Positions 37,366-47,277 of a DNA stretch of 64,000 bases are shown one piece after another; position 1 is the first letter of the stretch; every line of letters begins with the position of its first letter. The DNA is from Crossaster papposus (taxonomy: Eukaryota; Echinodermata; Asteroidea; Velatida; Solasteridae). The notes under the pieces were generated by a model. It was given only the letters and a program-made list of their open reading frames with translations. It ran no database searches and was not told the DNA's origin. Made by a program: the position numbers and the translations under genes. The stretch covers positions 124,001 to 188,000 of the forward strand of contig JBAIAA010000868.1 in NCBI GenBank assembly GCA_037893245.1, in the 5' to 3' direction.

Positions 37366-38164
37366 TAGACCGAGTTACTGGCCTCTAGTTATCGCTTTTT
37401 TAACATTTGGGCATTATCTTGCGCTACTAGAGGCCGAGCCAGAAGATATTGAAATCCTATAAGCTCTAGAAAGTGGTTCAAAATGTCGCCAAAATTCAAA
37501 CAAATACTTGACAAAATACCTCTTAATCGTCTAAATAACCTTCCATATGTGTCCAAGCTGAGTTAACAAACTTCTAAGGTATTCACGATCAATTCTTGAC
37601 CTGCAAATCAAGGAAATTCGACGCCAGTTTTCCAGCGCGTACTGAACTTTTGCATGGCCGCCATTTTTATGATGAGCAAAACGAGCATTGTGGGTATTCT
37701 GTGACGTCACTGCCAAAGTGCGTGCCGACCGTACCACTATACGCGTTCGCGCGCGATACAATGACCTGTGACATCGCAGAGCACCCCGCGTATTGTGGTA
37801 CGGTCGGCACGCACTTTGGCAGTGACGTCACAGAATACCCACAATGCTCGTTTTGCTCATCATAAAAATGGCGGCCATGCAAAAGTTCAGTACGCGCTGG
37901 AAAACTGGCGTCGAATTTCCTTGATTTGCAGGTCAAGAATTGATCGTGAATACCTTAGAAGTTCGTTAACTCAGCTTGGACACATATGGAAGGTTATTTA
38001 GACGATTAAGAGGTATTTTGTCAAGTATTTGTGTGGATTTTGGCGACATTTTGAACCACTTTCTAGAGCTTATAGGATTTCAATATCTTCTGGCTCGGCC
38101 TCTAGTAGCGCAAGATAATGCCCAAATGTTAAAAAAGCGATAACTAGGCCAGTAACTCGGTCTA
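37366..38164. repeat. 0.8-kb near-perfect palindrome
   Basis: Sequence is its own reverse complement around about 37765, with arms of about 370 bp and a short centre. The ends read AGACCGAGTTACTGGC and its complement. The same 89-aa open frame can be read on both strands, which is a by-product of the palindrome. A diverged, rearranged relative lies at 34010-34140 and 34363-34645. Confidence 0.85.
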
Positions 38165-39709
38165 ACTTCTAAGATTCTCGCGGTCGGCATGACGTCACGA
38201 AGGGGCGAGCCGTCCATAACAACATGCGTTAAACCTCAAATTTTCCCCTTAGCGCTAAGTGCATAAACAATGGGAAGATAAACGAAGTTCCCGGATGTCC
38301 GACCGCGAGAATCAAGCCAGGAACAGGATCAGGATCAGGAAAGACCGTAATTATCCCAAATCTTACCTGATAAAAGGCACGGACAGAGAATTATAAATAT
38401 TAACATCAAGTTCAGCTTGCCAATCGATGCCATGGTTCAGAAGCGATACGGGTCTAAATTATGAGTCTAGTCATGGCACAACATTTACAAATTACCACAT
38501 CCACAACAAGCCTATTGCATCGTACGCGTCCGGCCGACACGTTATTTCACTTGACTATCCTTGCTCAGCTAGCTCTAGTATAGGCTCATCACATAGAGTA
38601 CAGTTTCAGCAGACGTTTTACTCACAGATAAGGTCAAAGCTTCGTTCGCCAATGAAGCGCCGCACTACATTATCACATTTAAGCTTTCAATGGCATGCAT
38701 TCATTTTTTTATTTTAAGGTAAAACCATTACAAGAAAAAATTGTATGTAGTGTTAAAATCATAAAAATTATTATTGTATTATTATTATTTCCAGAAACAC
38801 AGGCATCTAATCTTGTATAGGTTATGTACAGTGCATATCCTTCCGCGACTGCAAACATTGTGAACGATGAGGGCGCTATATACAAACTATGATGCTGGGT
38901 TGGCTTCACAGACATAACAAAAAGGGTTCCATTACACTAAATACGGCGCTCATCATTGTAACTTAACCACAGACATAAATAACCTATAGACGGACAGCAG
39001 GGGGCGCCAGAGTGAAATTTCATGAAAGCCACAAATCGTGGGCAAATTGTTTAATTTCTGTAAGAACTCATTATTTTTTTAGAACTATGCAGCATTTATA
39101 TAGTTAACAGCTGAAAGTATTTTTAGTCGACATCAGCTGCGTTTTCAACCAAAATTACCGATTTGTATCCGTCCTCCCGAAGTTTGTCCATAGAGTCGTG
39201 CACATTTTGTCAATCACTTCCGCCCACGATTAACATACTTAGTCAGGCGCCGTCGAAATTACGGTGGAGGTTGATTTCCATTAGCCTCTGTCATGACCTT
39301 TCTAAAAGGTCAACGCGCGGAAAATTGTCAAGATGGCGGCGCTAAACAACAGCAACACGTGTGTCGTCAATGTCAGAACGTAATGGCTTACGACGGAGCT
39401 CTAAAGGCTGTAGCTATTTCGGAAGAATAAACCGTAAGCATCATGGCTGAATGTCACCCAAAACCGTAAAATTACGAAAGAGAAAGAAAAAGCGACTGAA
39501 AAAATTAATGGTCAGTTGGTGAAAGTGTGCTGCGCTATACGTACTCGTGCGTAGCTATAGCTGTACGACTTCGACGTTTAAATTGTTTATAAACAGTTAA
39601 TGTAGGGTTGATTTTCCTCATGCAATGTCGGTTGCCAAACTTCTTTGTTGACAAACTGCAAATTAATTGTACCTTTACCATGTTAATGTTATTAATGCTT
39701 GCTATTTAC

Positions 39710-39715
39710 CCTCTG
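39710..39715. repeat. Target-site duplication, left (CCTCTG)
   Basis: Identical 6-mer to 55264-55269, directly abutting the inverted repeat. It defines the integration point. Confidence 0.92.
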
Positions 39716-40164
39716 AGTAGTGTAGGGGGACTTCCTGGTACAGTTTGACCTTTGGAGAAATATGATAAAGGTCATATGAATATGTATAATTATGATATGA
39801 ATATGTATAATTATGATATGAATATGTAATAGTATAGGATTAAAAATTGAGTACAGTTTGACCTTTTTGGTATGAAAATGAATAGAGGATGATGTTATAG
39901 GGTTAAAAATAGAGTACAGTTTAACCTTTTGGTATGGAAATGAATAATAATAATAATAGGATTATAATACAGGGTTAAAAAAATTGAGTACAGTTTGACC
40001 CGTTGTACAGGAAATACTGTATAATGTATGGGACAACTATAAACATTTCTGGCACACTTTGACCTTAGTTATGAATTAATTGCGAGTGATGGTGCAATAC
40101 CGCGCAATCAGTGGGGGTGGTTTATAATCCTTAGTGTACATACGGGGAGTACATCCGGGAAGTG
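39716..40164 (+). repeat. Polinton left terminal inverted repeat
   Basis: 449 bp matching the reverse complement of 54814-55263. It contains several GAGTACAGTTTGACC blocks and AATATGTATAATTATGATATG repeats. By family knowledge, ends of this class serve as protein-primed replication origins and integrase substrates. Confidence 0.95.
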
Positions 40165-40192
40165 TTGATGGTGCAGATATAACGTCGGAGCC

Positions 40193-40521
40193 GATTGAAG
40201 TATTTTGTGTACAGGAAGTTCAAGAGATAGTTTATAGATGTCTTATAAATATAACAATTTCTGGCACAGTTTGACCTTAGTTATGAATTTATTGTCAGTG
40301 CGGTGCACTACTGCGCAATCGGTGGTGTTGTTTATAATCCTTAGTGTATACATCCTAGAAGTACATACGGGAAGTGTGGTATTAACGACCACCCTGTATG
40401 CGTTGGAAGCGAATAAGACGAGATTATTTTCTTGGTCAAATAAACTGCGAGTGTACATCCGGGAAGAGTTGATGGTGCAGATAGTGGGGGGGTCGGAATC
40501 GATTGAAGTATTTTGCGTAGA
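40193..40521 (+). promoter_or_regulatory. Subterminal repeated motif upstream of the Death-domain gene
   Basis: GATTGAAGTATTTTG(C/T)GTA occurs at 40193 and 40501, within a tandem duplication of the inner left end (about 40040-40225 and 40250-40525). The same motif in reverse lies just upstream of PolB at 54631-54650 and 54721-54741. A shared promoter or enhancer role is inferred from position only. Confidence 0.45.
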
Positions 40522-40605
40522 AAAAACAGGAAAATAGTTTGTAGATGTCTATAATAAATACATGTGTTGAAATATTTTAAAACTGAAAGAAATATTATAT
40601 TTAGA

Positions 40606-40986
40606 ATGTCTATCAGAAAACGCAAGCGGTCGGAAACGCCTCCATTGGTCAAATTAGCTCAAACGGACAATCGATTAAATCATTTGGCTATGGAAATATC
40701 AGAGTCCCAGCTAAATGAACTCGCGTATAATCTGTTGAAAGAAGGCTATCATATTGGATTGGAACGTCAGCCGTGGGAAAGACTCGTTTTTTGGCTCGGT
40801 CTGTCAGAAGCAGATGTTTATAAACGAAAGCAAGAAAATGTATATAATCCGTGGGGCCAGTGTTTTGGGGCACTTATTCAATGGAAACATCGTCATTATA
40901 AAAATGCCACGATCGAAACGATCATAATGGGTTGTCAGCGATGCAATATAACGCACATCGCGTATGAATTTCTGTACCCAGAGTAA
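40606..40986 (+). CDS. Polinton accessory protein with Death domain
   Basis: 126 aa from the ATG at 40606; the longer frame uses a non-ATG codon. After a basic N-terminus (RKRKR, possible nuclear signal) the rest fits one Death domain: PWERLVFWLGLSEADVYKRK matches the W-x-x-L-x-x-x-LGLSE-x-D-(I/V) helix 2-3 signature. ALIQWKHR...KNATIETIIMGCQRC, then HIAYEFL, matches helices 4-6. Death domains build apoptosis and innate-immune adaptor complexes through homotypic contacts. The gene is the first on the plus strand, right after the left inverted repeat. An inhibitor or modulator of host death or NF-kB signalling is inferred; the partner is unknown. Confidence 0.82.
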   Translation: MSIRKRKRSETPPLVKLAQTDNRLNHLAMEISESQLNELAYNLLKEGYHIGLERQPWERLVFWLGLSEADVYKRKQENVYNPWGQCFGALIQWKHRHYKNATIETIIMGCQRCNITHIAYEFLYPE

Positions 40987-41207
40987 TCAAGGTTAATTCG
41001 AATCGGTGGTTAAAAAGTCAACCATTACAGTTGATAAGAATTGTTAACCTTGATCTATTTTTAGTGATGATGTCACGGTCTATTTTAAACTCTGGCATTT
41101 CGCAATATTGTGTAATATCCCATCAAAAAAAACCAAAAAAACTGAATAAAAGAGCTTCGTAAACGGGGATACAATGTAGTTACAAATAATCACGAACAGA
41201 AGTAGAA

Positions 41208-41702
41208 ATGGCTTCAAGTTGGTCTCCGAAACGTAACGCATTGCCGTCATATAGACCCGACTATAGCTGGGATTCGGCAGGCGGTCTTAATGCGGTCTCT
41301 GAATTTCGTAAAGAAATGGAAAAGATTCCAATCGCTCAAGTACCTATGGACCTGAAAAAAACAACCTTGATGAAAGATAACGAGAAATCTAGAAAAATGG
41401 CGTTGCTTGAAAACAGGATGTCGGCTCCATCAAAGCCAACGAAAGCAGCAAAGCTCTCGAATCAACATTGCACGTCAAACGTAAGATTCAAGTTGACGGA
41501 TACTCGTCACGTGGTGATCGAAAAGTTTCGTGATGTGCCTTACGTAAAGATACGGGATTACGTCATGGTAAAAACAAAAGGTTTTCCATTGGTCCCCGGG
41601 CGAGGGATTAACCTCACCGTATCGGAGTGGGAGAGCCTAAAGACAAAGGTACCAGCCATCGACCTGGCCATAGAAGAGGTGGACGACCTGTGTATTGGCT
41701 AA
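41208..41702 (+). CDS. PC4/SUB1-like ssDNA-binding protein
   Basis: 164 aa. The C-terminal part (about residues 92-160) follows the PC4 fold order: FKLTDTRHVVIEKFRDVPYV then KIRDYV, and PGRGINLTVSEWESLK before a final amphipathic helix. Compare PC4: a (Y/H)V-x-(V/I)-x-x-F core, (D/K)IR-(E/D)Y, then PG-(R/K)-x-GI-x-L-x-x-x-(Q/E)W. The N-terminal 90 residues are basic and disordered-looking. PC4 proteins bind single-stranded DNA and assist transcription or replication, so a role with protein-primed replication (which exposes ssDNA) or in promoter activation is plausible. It follows the Death-domain gene by 221 bp. Confidence 0.75.
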   Translation: MASSWSPKRNALPSYRPDYSWDSAGGLNAVSEFRKEMEKIPIAQVPMDLKKTTLMKDNEKSRKMALLENRMSAPSKPTKAAKLSNQHCTSNVRFKLTDTRHVVIEKFRDVPYVKIRDYVMVKTKGFPLVPGRGINLTVSEWESLKTKVPAIDLAIEEVDDLCIG

Positions 41703-41838
41703 AGTAAAACAATAAAACCCGGAAATGCAGTGACTAAAATTGTGGATAAAAAGGGCAGGGTTCCGGTCTTTGAGACCATCTTCGTTCCGACCCTTCCAAG
41801 CATTCGACAGTATTACCAGCAAACTATCTTCAACTACC

Positions 41839-43144
41839 ATGTCGCAGTACTTTTTCAACGAACGTTTTGATGCCGAAGAGGAGTGGAGGCGACTAGATGC
41901 GTTGGTGAACGGCGATTTATTGTGGGGGCAAGTGGCACCACCATCTACGCCGACGTCTCCTCCTCCTTCCCCGCCAGCGCTTGAGGGAACGCCGAGTTGG
42001 GAAGTTGGTAAGTAATATTATTTTGTGTTTGTTTATCTACCGCGCAGTCCGAAACCCACGTAATGATTGTATACAACTGACGCTCCGTAATTGTATAAGA
42101 CAGCGGTACCACTTAATTGTATTTAATTATTGTTGTATTTATTTTTAAATACATAGATCTTTCCCTCGAAGATCAAGAGGCCACAATCATCGACCTGACG
42201 GGGTCTGAATACGGTAAGTTATTTCTTAATCGTGTTTTTAAATCAATGTCTACTTAATGTACGCGTTTAGAATCTGAGGGCAAGCGAAAGTGATTCGTAA
42301 GATTTTCTTTCTTGGTTGCGTGTGTATAGTATAAACATTGTTTTGTATTTTTAAATATACAGATGTCGAAGATCCTGTCAATCCTGAGGGGGATATCATC
42401 GACTTGACGGAGTCGGAATACGGTAAGTTGTTTTCTCATCAACAAATTGGACTTTTGTCTTTCTTTTCTCGTTACGACGAGTTGAGTTAATATTAGTTAA
42501 TAATTAATATGTTATTTCTTTATTCCGTAGGATCAGAAATATCTTTTCCGAGTGACGTCTTCGTTCACCCTCTGGCGAACCCCCTTCTGGAGGACCCCGT
42601 TCAGGCGAACCAAGCGAACCCCCTTCTGGAGGACCCCATTCAGGCGAACCAGGCGAACCCCCTACTGGAGAACACCCCTCCAGCTAGCCCCCCTGAACAC
42701 CCCATCGGTGCCTGCGCGGTACCCCCGGCACCGCAACTCTACCCCCGTGACAACGCAGGGTACGTTTCATTAGATGCCGACGCCGAGGCAAGGGGGAACA
42801 TTCTTTCTCATTTGGGATTGTGGATCCGCATCGTCTTCAATGCATACGTCATCTCGAACTGTTACGGGTGCGGGGTAGACCACCCATCTCAAACGCAGCA
42901 CAGTTGTATAATGGAGTCGAGCGAAGAACATTATAATATGTATATAGAACAAATACTAGAAGATCTTCGTAGCGATAGTGCGTCCTGTTTAGATCAATGG
43001 CTCGAAAGAGTCAGATCTAGCGGTTTTTTACAGTCGTACTATCGCTACGAAGATCTTGCCATCGTTGAGTTTTTCGATTTCCTACACGTGGAATTGACAG
43101 ATAATGCTTCTATCGATGAGCTGAGGGGATATGTGGTAGTATAA
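41839..43144 (+). CDS. Spliced accessory gene (4 exons) with tandem SUMO-interaction motifs
   Basis: Exons are 41839-42007, 42157-42213, 42363-42422 and 42531-43144. Every intron is GTAAGT...AG and all junctions are phase 1, giving 299 aa. The two micro-exons (57 and 60 nt) each encode one copy of an IIDLT(G/E)SEY motif, a textbook SUMO-interaction motif next to acidic residues. The last exon has a tandem repeat (ANPLLEDP(V/I)QANQ) and a compact CYGC...HPSQTQHSC cluster that may bind zinc. The C-terminal 110 residues are helical-looking and unrecognised. It lies between the PC4-like and integrase genes. SUMO-pathway targeting of host proteins is inferred. Confidence 0.78.
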
Positions 43145-43663
43145 TGGTCGATAATACACCCTGTGATTTTGTTTTCTTAATTGTTAATTTTAATTTAATA
43201 TTGTGTATAGTTAATGTCGTATTTTTGTTTCACAAACCTGTTTTATATCAGTTTTAGTCACTGCATTTCCGGGTTTTATTTTTCTTCTATAAGTCGTTCA
43301 ATTTAAATAGTGTTTAAATAGTGGGGGGTTTTTTTGGTTTTTTTTTTGGTTTTTTTTTGGTTTTTTTTTTTAAATAATGTACAAATAATGTTTAATTTGA
43401 AACTCGCGCGTGTGTGTATATATTTTTTATTTATTTTTTAAATGTTTTAATTTTTCTTTTTAATTTTTATTTTTTTTAAACATAAATTTAAATAAGTTTT
43501 TGTTTGAGTTTATTATTCTAATATGTTTACTTTAAAATAAAATAACATGAAAGAGAAAAAGAAGGTTTATATTGTCATACTTTTAGATTGTTTAACATAA
43601 AACACGATAGTAAAAACAAATTGGGATCATTCTAGATTAATACTTCAATGACTAAACACTATC
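43145..43663. other. Non-coding gap, T/A-rich
   Basis: Extremely AT-rich, with GGTTTTTTTT-type runs near 43325-43370. It probably holds the 3' end of the spliced gene and the integrase promoter. No gene is seen. Confidence 0.6.
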
Positions 43664-44752
43664 ATGGGGGAACGCAGTGAGTGGTACAAGTACCTAAAAA
43701 CATTATATTATGATATTGGAAATGAAACGGGATTGAGTAGCGTCGAAAAACTCTATCAGAGAGCAAACGTCGAGGGAGTGTACAAGTTATCTCGTAAGCA
43801 AATAAGAGAGTTTTTACAAACCCAAGATGTATATACTTTACACAAACAAATTAAACGAACGTTTCCGAAAAATCGTGTTCTGGCCATAGCTATTGACGAA
43901 ATATGGCAAATAGATTTGTGCGACGTTCAAAAACTATCGCGTTATAACAAGGGATATAAATACATACTAACCTGTATCGATGTATTTTCAAAGTTTGCGT
44001 GGGCTAGACCTTTGAAAAATAAAAAAAGTAAAACAATACTAGACGCTTTTCGGTCTATATTGAGTAGTGATAACAAAAGGGCGCCCATGCGGCTTCACTC
44101 GGACAAGGGAACAGAATTTATGAATCGAGAATTTCAGCGTTTTCTGAAGCAAAACGACATTGAATTTTTCACTGTAAACAACGAAACAAAGGCCAGTGTA
44201 GTAGAGAGATTTAACAGAACGCTCAAAACTAAGATGTGGAAATATTTTTCGTATCGCGGTACTTTCAAATATATCGGTGTGTTGCAAGAGCTGATAAATG
44301 CTTACAATAATTCCACTCATCGTTCGATACGTATGAAACCCAGTGAGGTAACGCAGGAAAATGACGGACAGGTGTGGAAAACGTTATATGCCGACGTCAG
44401 GCGTGCGCCAGAGCCAAAGTTTAAATTTAAGGTGGGAGACAAAGTTAGGATTAGTATAGCGGCTAGGGTATTCCGAAAAGGATATTTACCTCAATGGTCG
44501 GAAGAAATATTTACCGTCAGTAAACGCGTGCGTAATGTACGGCCTCTGTATTCGCTCAAAGATTACGGAGATGAAGGGATAAAGGGAACATTTTACGAAG
44601 AAGAGTTACAGAAAGTGATTAAAGATAAAAACGATACGTACAAAGTGGAAACAGTAATTCGACAAAGAACCAAAAATGGCCAAAAAGAATATTTGGTCAA
44701 GTGGCTTGGCTATCCATCGAAATTCAACAGTTGGGTGACAAAGCTTTATTAA
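43664..44752 (+). CDS. Polinton integrase (rve) with C-terminal chromodomain
   Basis: 362 aa. The retroviral-type integrase core has a catalytic triad visible as D84 (QIDLCDV), D147 (LHSDKGTEF) and E181 (VVERFNRT), spaced D-x33-E. The N-terminal region is helical and lacks an obvious HHCC finger. A basic middle domain (about 255-315, KFKVGDKVRIS) precedes a short chromodomain (about 326-358: YKVETVIRQRTKNGQKEYLV, then KWLGYP...NSW). By family knowledge it inserts the linear element and makes the 6-bp duplication; chromodomains steer integration to marked chromatin. The frame is intact. It ends 49 bp before the penton gene. Confidence 0.96.
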   Translation: MGERSEWYKYLKTLYYDIGNETGLSSVEKLYQRANVEGVYKLSRKQIREFLQTQDVYTLHKQIKRTFPKNRVLAIAIDEIWQIDLCDVQKLSRYNKGYKYILTCIDVFSKFAWARPLKNKKSKTILDAFRSILSSDNKRAPMRLHSDKGTEFMNREFQRFLKQNDIEFFTVNNETKASVVERFNRTLKTKMWKYFSYRGTFKYIGVLQELINAYNNSTHRSIRMKPSEVTQENDGQVWKTLYADVRRAPEPKFKFKVGDKVRISIAARVFRKGYLPQWSEEIFTVSKRVRNVRPLYSLKDYGDEGIKGTFYEEELQKVIKDKNDTYKVETVIRQRTKNGQKEYLVKWLGYPSKFNSWVTKLY

Positions 44753-44801
44753 TAGGGATGACGAGACACTCCCATCGACAGTAGCACTTTGAAAGTGAAT
44801 C

Positions 44802-45560
44802 ATGGCGGTAGAACAATTTTATATAACGCTTCCGAGCAACGCCTCCCTGTCTGTGTATCCTAATAATACACTGTCGGATTATACGACTAGATTGTTTAAT
44901 TCCATTCATTTATCGGGGAAATGGGAAGTTGGCCTAAGCGAAATACAGTACCCTCACTGCTATTTTAACATAACGGATAGAAATAATTCATTAACTTATT
45001 CCAAAGACGGTAATATTGCCCGACACTTAAAATTACCTCACGGTTTTTACAGTAACGTGCAGGAAGTTCTCGATACCATCAACGATAATTTTATCGAAAC
45101 AGCAAGATCGAGTATTGGTTTAACGATAGATAAAAACTCTAGAAAAGTTACAGTTAGATTGAGGACCGGTGCGTTCTTAGTATTTAACGATGATCTGTAC
45201 AAATTATTAGGACTACCTCGTAAGTCATTTTTTGAAAGCACCGTGGGGGCTCAACCGTCCGACGTTTACTCGGGGGTGTATGGCCTTTATGTATACAGCG
45301 ATATTGTTGAACCTCAGTTTGTAGGCGATGCCAATGTTCCCCTGATGAAAATAGTACCGCTCAAGACAGGAAGTAAAACTGCGGGAGAAATGGTTTCGAC
45401 GTCGTACAGCATGCCCCATTATATTCCGGTTAAAACAAAACATTTTGAAACGATAAACGTCAATATAAGGGACGACACGGGTCGAAAGTTTGCATTTGAA
45501 CGAGGAAAAGTGGTGGTGAAGTTACACTTTCGTCAGGTACGCCCTTCCTTATTTCAATAA
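44802..45560 (+). CDS. Penton / minor capsid protein candidate
   Basis: 252 aa. It opens FYITLPSNASLSVYPNNTLS, then YTTRL and GKWEVGLSEIQYP, a pattern I associate with the conserved Polinton/adintovirus protein predicted as the single jelly-roll penton. Beta-rich, no signal peptide. It stands directly before the core-protein and major-capsid genes, with only 2 bp to the next start codon, which supports a virion role. The assignment is by family memory and order; no structure was computed. Confidence 0.75.
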   Translation: MAVEQFYITLPSNASLSVYPNNTLSDYTTRLFNSIHLSGKWEVGLSEIQYPHCYFNITDRNNSLTYSKDGNIARHLKLPHGFYSNVQEVLDTINDNFIETARSSIGLTIDKNSRKVTVRLRTGAFLVFNDDLYKLLGLPRKSFFESTVGAQPSDVYSGVYGLYVYSDIVEPQFVGDANVPLMKIVPLKTGSKTAGEMVSTSYSMPHYIPVKTKHFETINVNIRDDTGRKFAFERGKVVVKLHFRQVRPSLFQ

Positions 45561-45562
45561 TC

Positions 45563-45937
45563 ATGACGGCGTACGAACGGTATTACAAATCTCAAGCTGG
45601 AGGTGGTCAATATTTCAAAGGAGCGCAAGTGCAGACGGGGTATGGCTTAGGCGGAATCCTGTCGGGGCTGTTTCGATCGGCTCTCCCGGTCATAACTCAG
45701 GGAGCCAAAAATATTGGAAAACAAGCACTTCAGACGGGACTGCAAATGGCAAACAATGCCCTCAATGGCCACGCCGCTGGTACTACTCACGACCAACCGA
45801 CGAAAAATCCACCGCGTAAAACACCGCGTAAACCACGCAAGCCTCGCAAGCCTATAAAGAGGAAAGGTCCGAGCCCACCGACCATTTCATCAGCGAAGAA
45901 GCGTCCAAGAAGGTCACCGGACATATTCGATTCTTAA
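45563..45937 (+). CDS. Small basic virion protein, adenovirus pX/pVI-like
   Basis: 124 aa. The N-terminal half is glycine-rich and amphipathic (QAGGGQYFKGAQVQTGYGLG, ILSGLFRSALPVI, ALQTGLQMANNAL). The C-terminal half is very basic (repeated PRKPRKP, KRPRR). This two-part layout resembles membrane-active or DNA-condensing minor virion proteins of adenoviruses and the corresponding adintovirus/Polinton protein. It sits between penton and major capsid genes with gaps of 2 and 5 bp. Confidence 0.65.
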   Translation: MTAYERYYKSQAGGGQYFKGAQVQTGYGLGGILSGLFRSALPVITQGAKNIGKQALQTGLQMANNALNGHAAGTTHDQPTKNPPRKTPRKPRKPRKPIKRKGPSPPTISSAKKRPRRSPDIFDS

Positions 45938-45942
45938 GCATC

Positions 45943-47277
45943 ATGGCGTTCATTCACAAACATTCTCCCGAATGCACAAAGTCGGAACTTGATCTATTCG
46001 CGGTACCTACCACTCAGACTAGCGTCGCAAAAGGGCAATGGGTACAATATCAACCCTTGACAAACATTGTGGACTCCGGCCCCATCGAATTTCTCATCAA
46101 TGGTTCGAGCGAGACCTACTTGGATTTGGCGCAAACGATGCTACACGTACAGGCTAAAATTGTTGATGCTAATGGGGGTGCATTAGCCGACGATGTACCA
46201 GTCGCGCCCGTCAACCTTACGATTCAGTCTATCTTTTCTGAAGTGGACGTGTCTTTAAATGACCGGGTCATCACCCCCTCTACCAACACGTATCCCTACA
46301 GGGCCATATTGGAAACGCTCCTGAGTTACGGGCCGGCGGCCAAACACTCTCATCTTACATCCGGCCTGTTCTACAAGGACACAGCGGGGAAAATGGATGT
46401 ATCGGACCCTACTATAACCGATCCTGCGCATCGAAATGAAGGATTACAACAGAGGTTTTCGCACGCAAAGGGAAGCAAGATGATTGATCTAATAGGGCCT
46501 ATACACGCGGACATATTTTTTCAAGATAGACTTTTGTTAAACGGTGTAAACATGAAAATTAAATTACACCGAAGTAAGGATGCTTTTTGTTTAATGTCTT
46601 CTACCCAGGGGGTCGATTACAAAGTGCACATACACAATGCCACTCTCTATATACGCCGAGTAAACGTCAACCCCATGGTTGCAATAGCCCATGCAAAAAC
46701 ATTGGAACAGGCAACGGCTAAATATCCCCTGCGTAGGGTGGAAGTCAAAACATTCTCCATTCCTCAGGGTAACCAATCTTTTACGAGGGAGAGAATGTTC
46801 CTAGGCCAAACCCCCACGCGCATTGTTATTGGGTGTGTAAATAATATGGCTTTTAATGGGGATTATACAAAGAATCCTTTTAATTTCAAACATTTTAATT
46901 TAAACTTTTTAGCTCTGTACATAGACGGGGAACAGTTACCGTGGAAACCGCTCAAGCCTAAATTTGTCGGGCCCGACAGTAATTATCTCATGGCTTATCA
47001 AACTCTATTTTCGGGTATAAATAACCTTCACCACAATTCGGGGAATGACATTTCTAGATCTGACTATGCGGGCGGATACACTCTGTTTGCGTTTGACCTA
47101 ACTCCCGATCTTTGTTCGGGCGGACATTTTAACCTCTTACGAAGCGGTAACGTACGCTTGGAAATAGCCTTTAGAGATCCCCTAGCCAGTACCGTAAATG
47201 TGATTGTGTATGCGGAGTACGATTCGCTCCTGGAAATTGATAAATCCCGCAATATATTGATTGATTATTCATCATGA
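45943..47277 (+). CDS. Major capsid protein (double jelly-roll, hexon-like)
   Basis: 444 aa. It begins MAFIHKHSPECTKSELDLF with the line WVQYQPLTNIVDSGPIEFLI, then SIFSEVDVSLNDRVITPSTN and YPYRAILETLLSYG, which I recognise as the conserved Polinton major capsid protein. By established work this has the double jelly-roll fold of adenovirus hexon and related viruses and should form pseudo-hexameric capsomers. The length is within the Polinton range and the frame is uninterrupted. Its stop overlaps the protease start (ATGA). Confidence 0.9.
   Translation: MAFIHKHSPECTKSELDLFAVPTTQTSVAKGQWVQYQPLTNIVDSGPIEFLINGSSETYLDLAQTMLHVQAKIVDANGGALADDVPVAPVNLTIQSIFSEVDVSLNDRVITPSTNTYPYRAILETLLSYGPAAKHSHLTSGLFYKDTAGKMDVSDPTITDPAHRNEGLQQRFSHAKGSKMIDLIGPIHADIFFQDRLLLNGVNMKIKLHRSKDAFCLMSSTQGVDYKVHIHNATLYIRRVNVNPMVAIAHAKTLEQATAKYPLRRVEVKTFSIPQGNQSFTRERMFLGQTPTRIVIGCVNNMAFNGDYTKNPFNFKHFNLNFLALYIDGEQLPWKPLKPKFVGPDSNYLMAYQTLFSGINNLHHNSGNDISRSDYAGGYTLFAFDLTPDLCSGGHFNLLRSGNVRLEIAFRDPLASTVNVIVYAEYDSLLEIDKSRNILIDYSS

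Larger units (their letters stand above)
29048..39709. other. Repeat-rich region without a supported gene
   Basis: Should include the upstream part of the receptor gene (signal-peptide exon, promoter), but no exon can be pinned down. What is visible: recurring TGTTGGATTTAGCAGGCAAG blocks (30.1-31.1 kb), TACATG simple repeats (31.85-32.15 kb), small inverted-repeat elements (33297-33552, 34671-34866), GGGTACCC-rich blocks at about 35.0 and 35.95 kb, a foldback element (36100-36955) and a long palindrome (37366-38164). Confidence 0.55.

Noticed and set aside
37596-38001. Identical 76-89 aa open frames on both strands
   Set aside because: They arise from the perfect palindrome; no start context, homology or codon bias supports a protein.
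39333-39383. Short frame starting ATGGCGGCG as a gene start
   Set aside because: Stops after 16 codons, no credible splice partner, and related sequence occurs in the right Polinton flank, so it is probably part of a repeat.
40238-40537. 99-aa frame before the Death-domain gene
   Set aside because: Starts at a non-ATG codon and lies in the duplicated subterminal region that also occurs, non-coding, near the other end.
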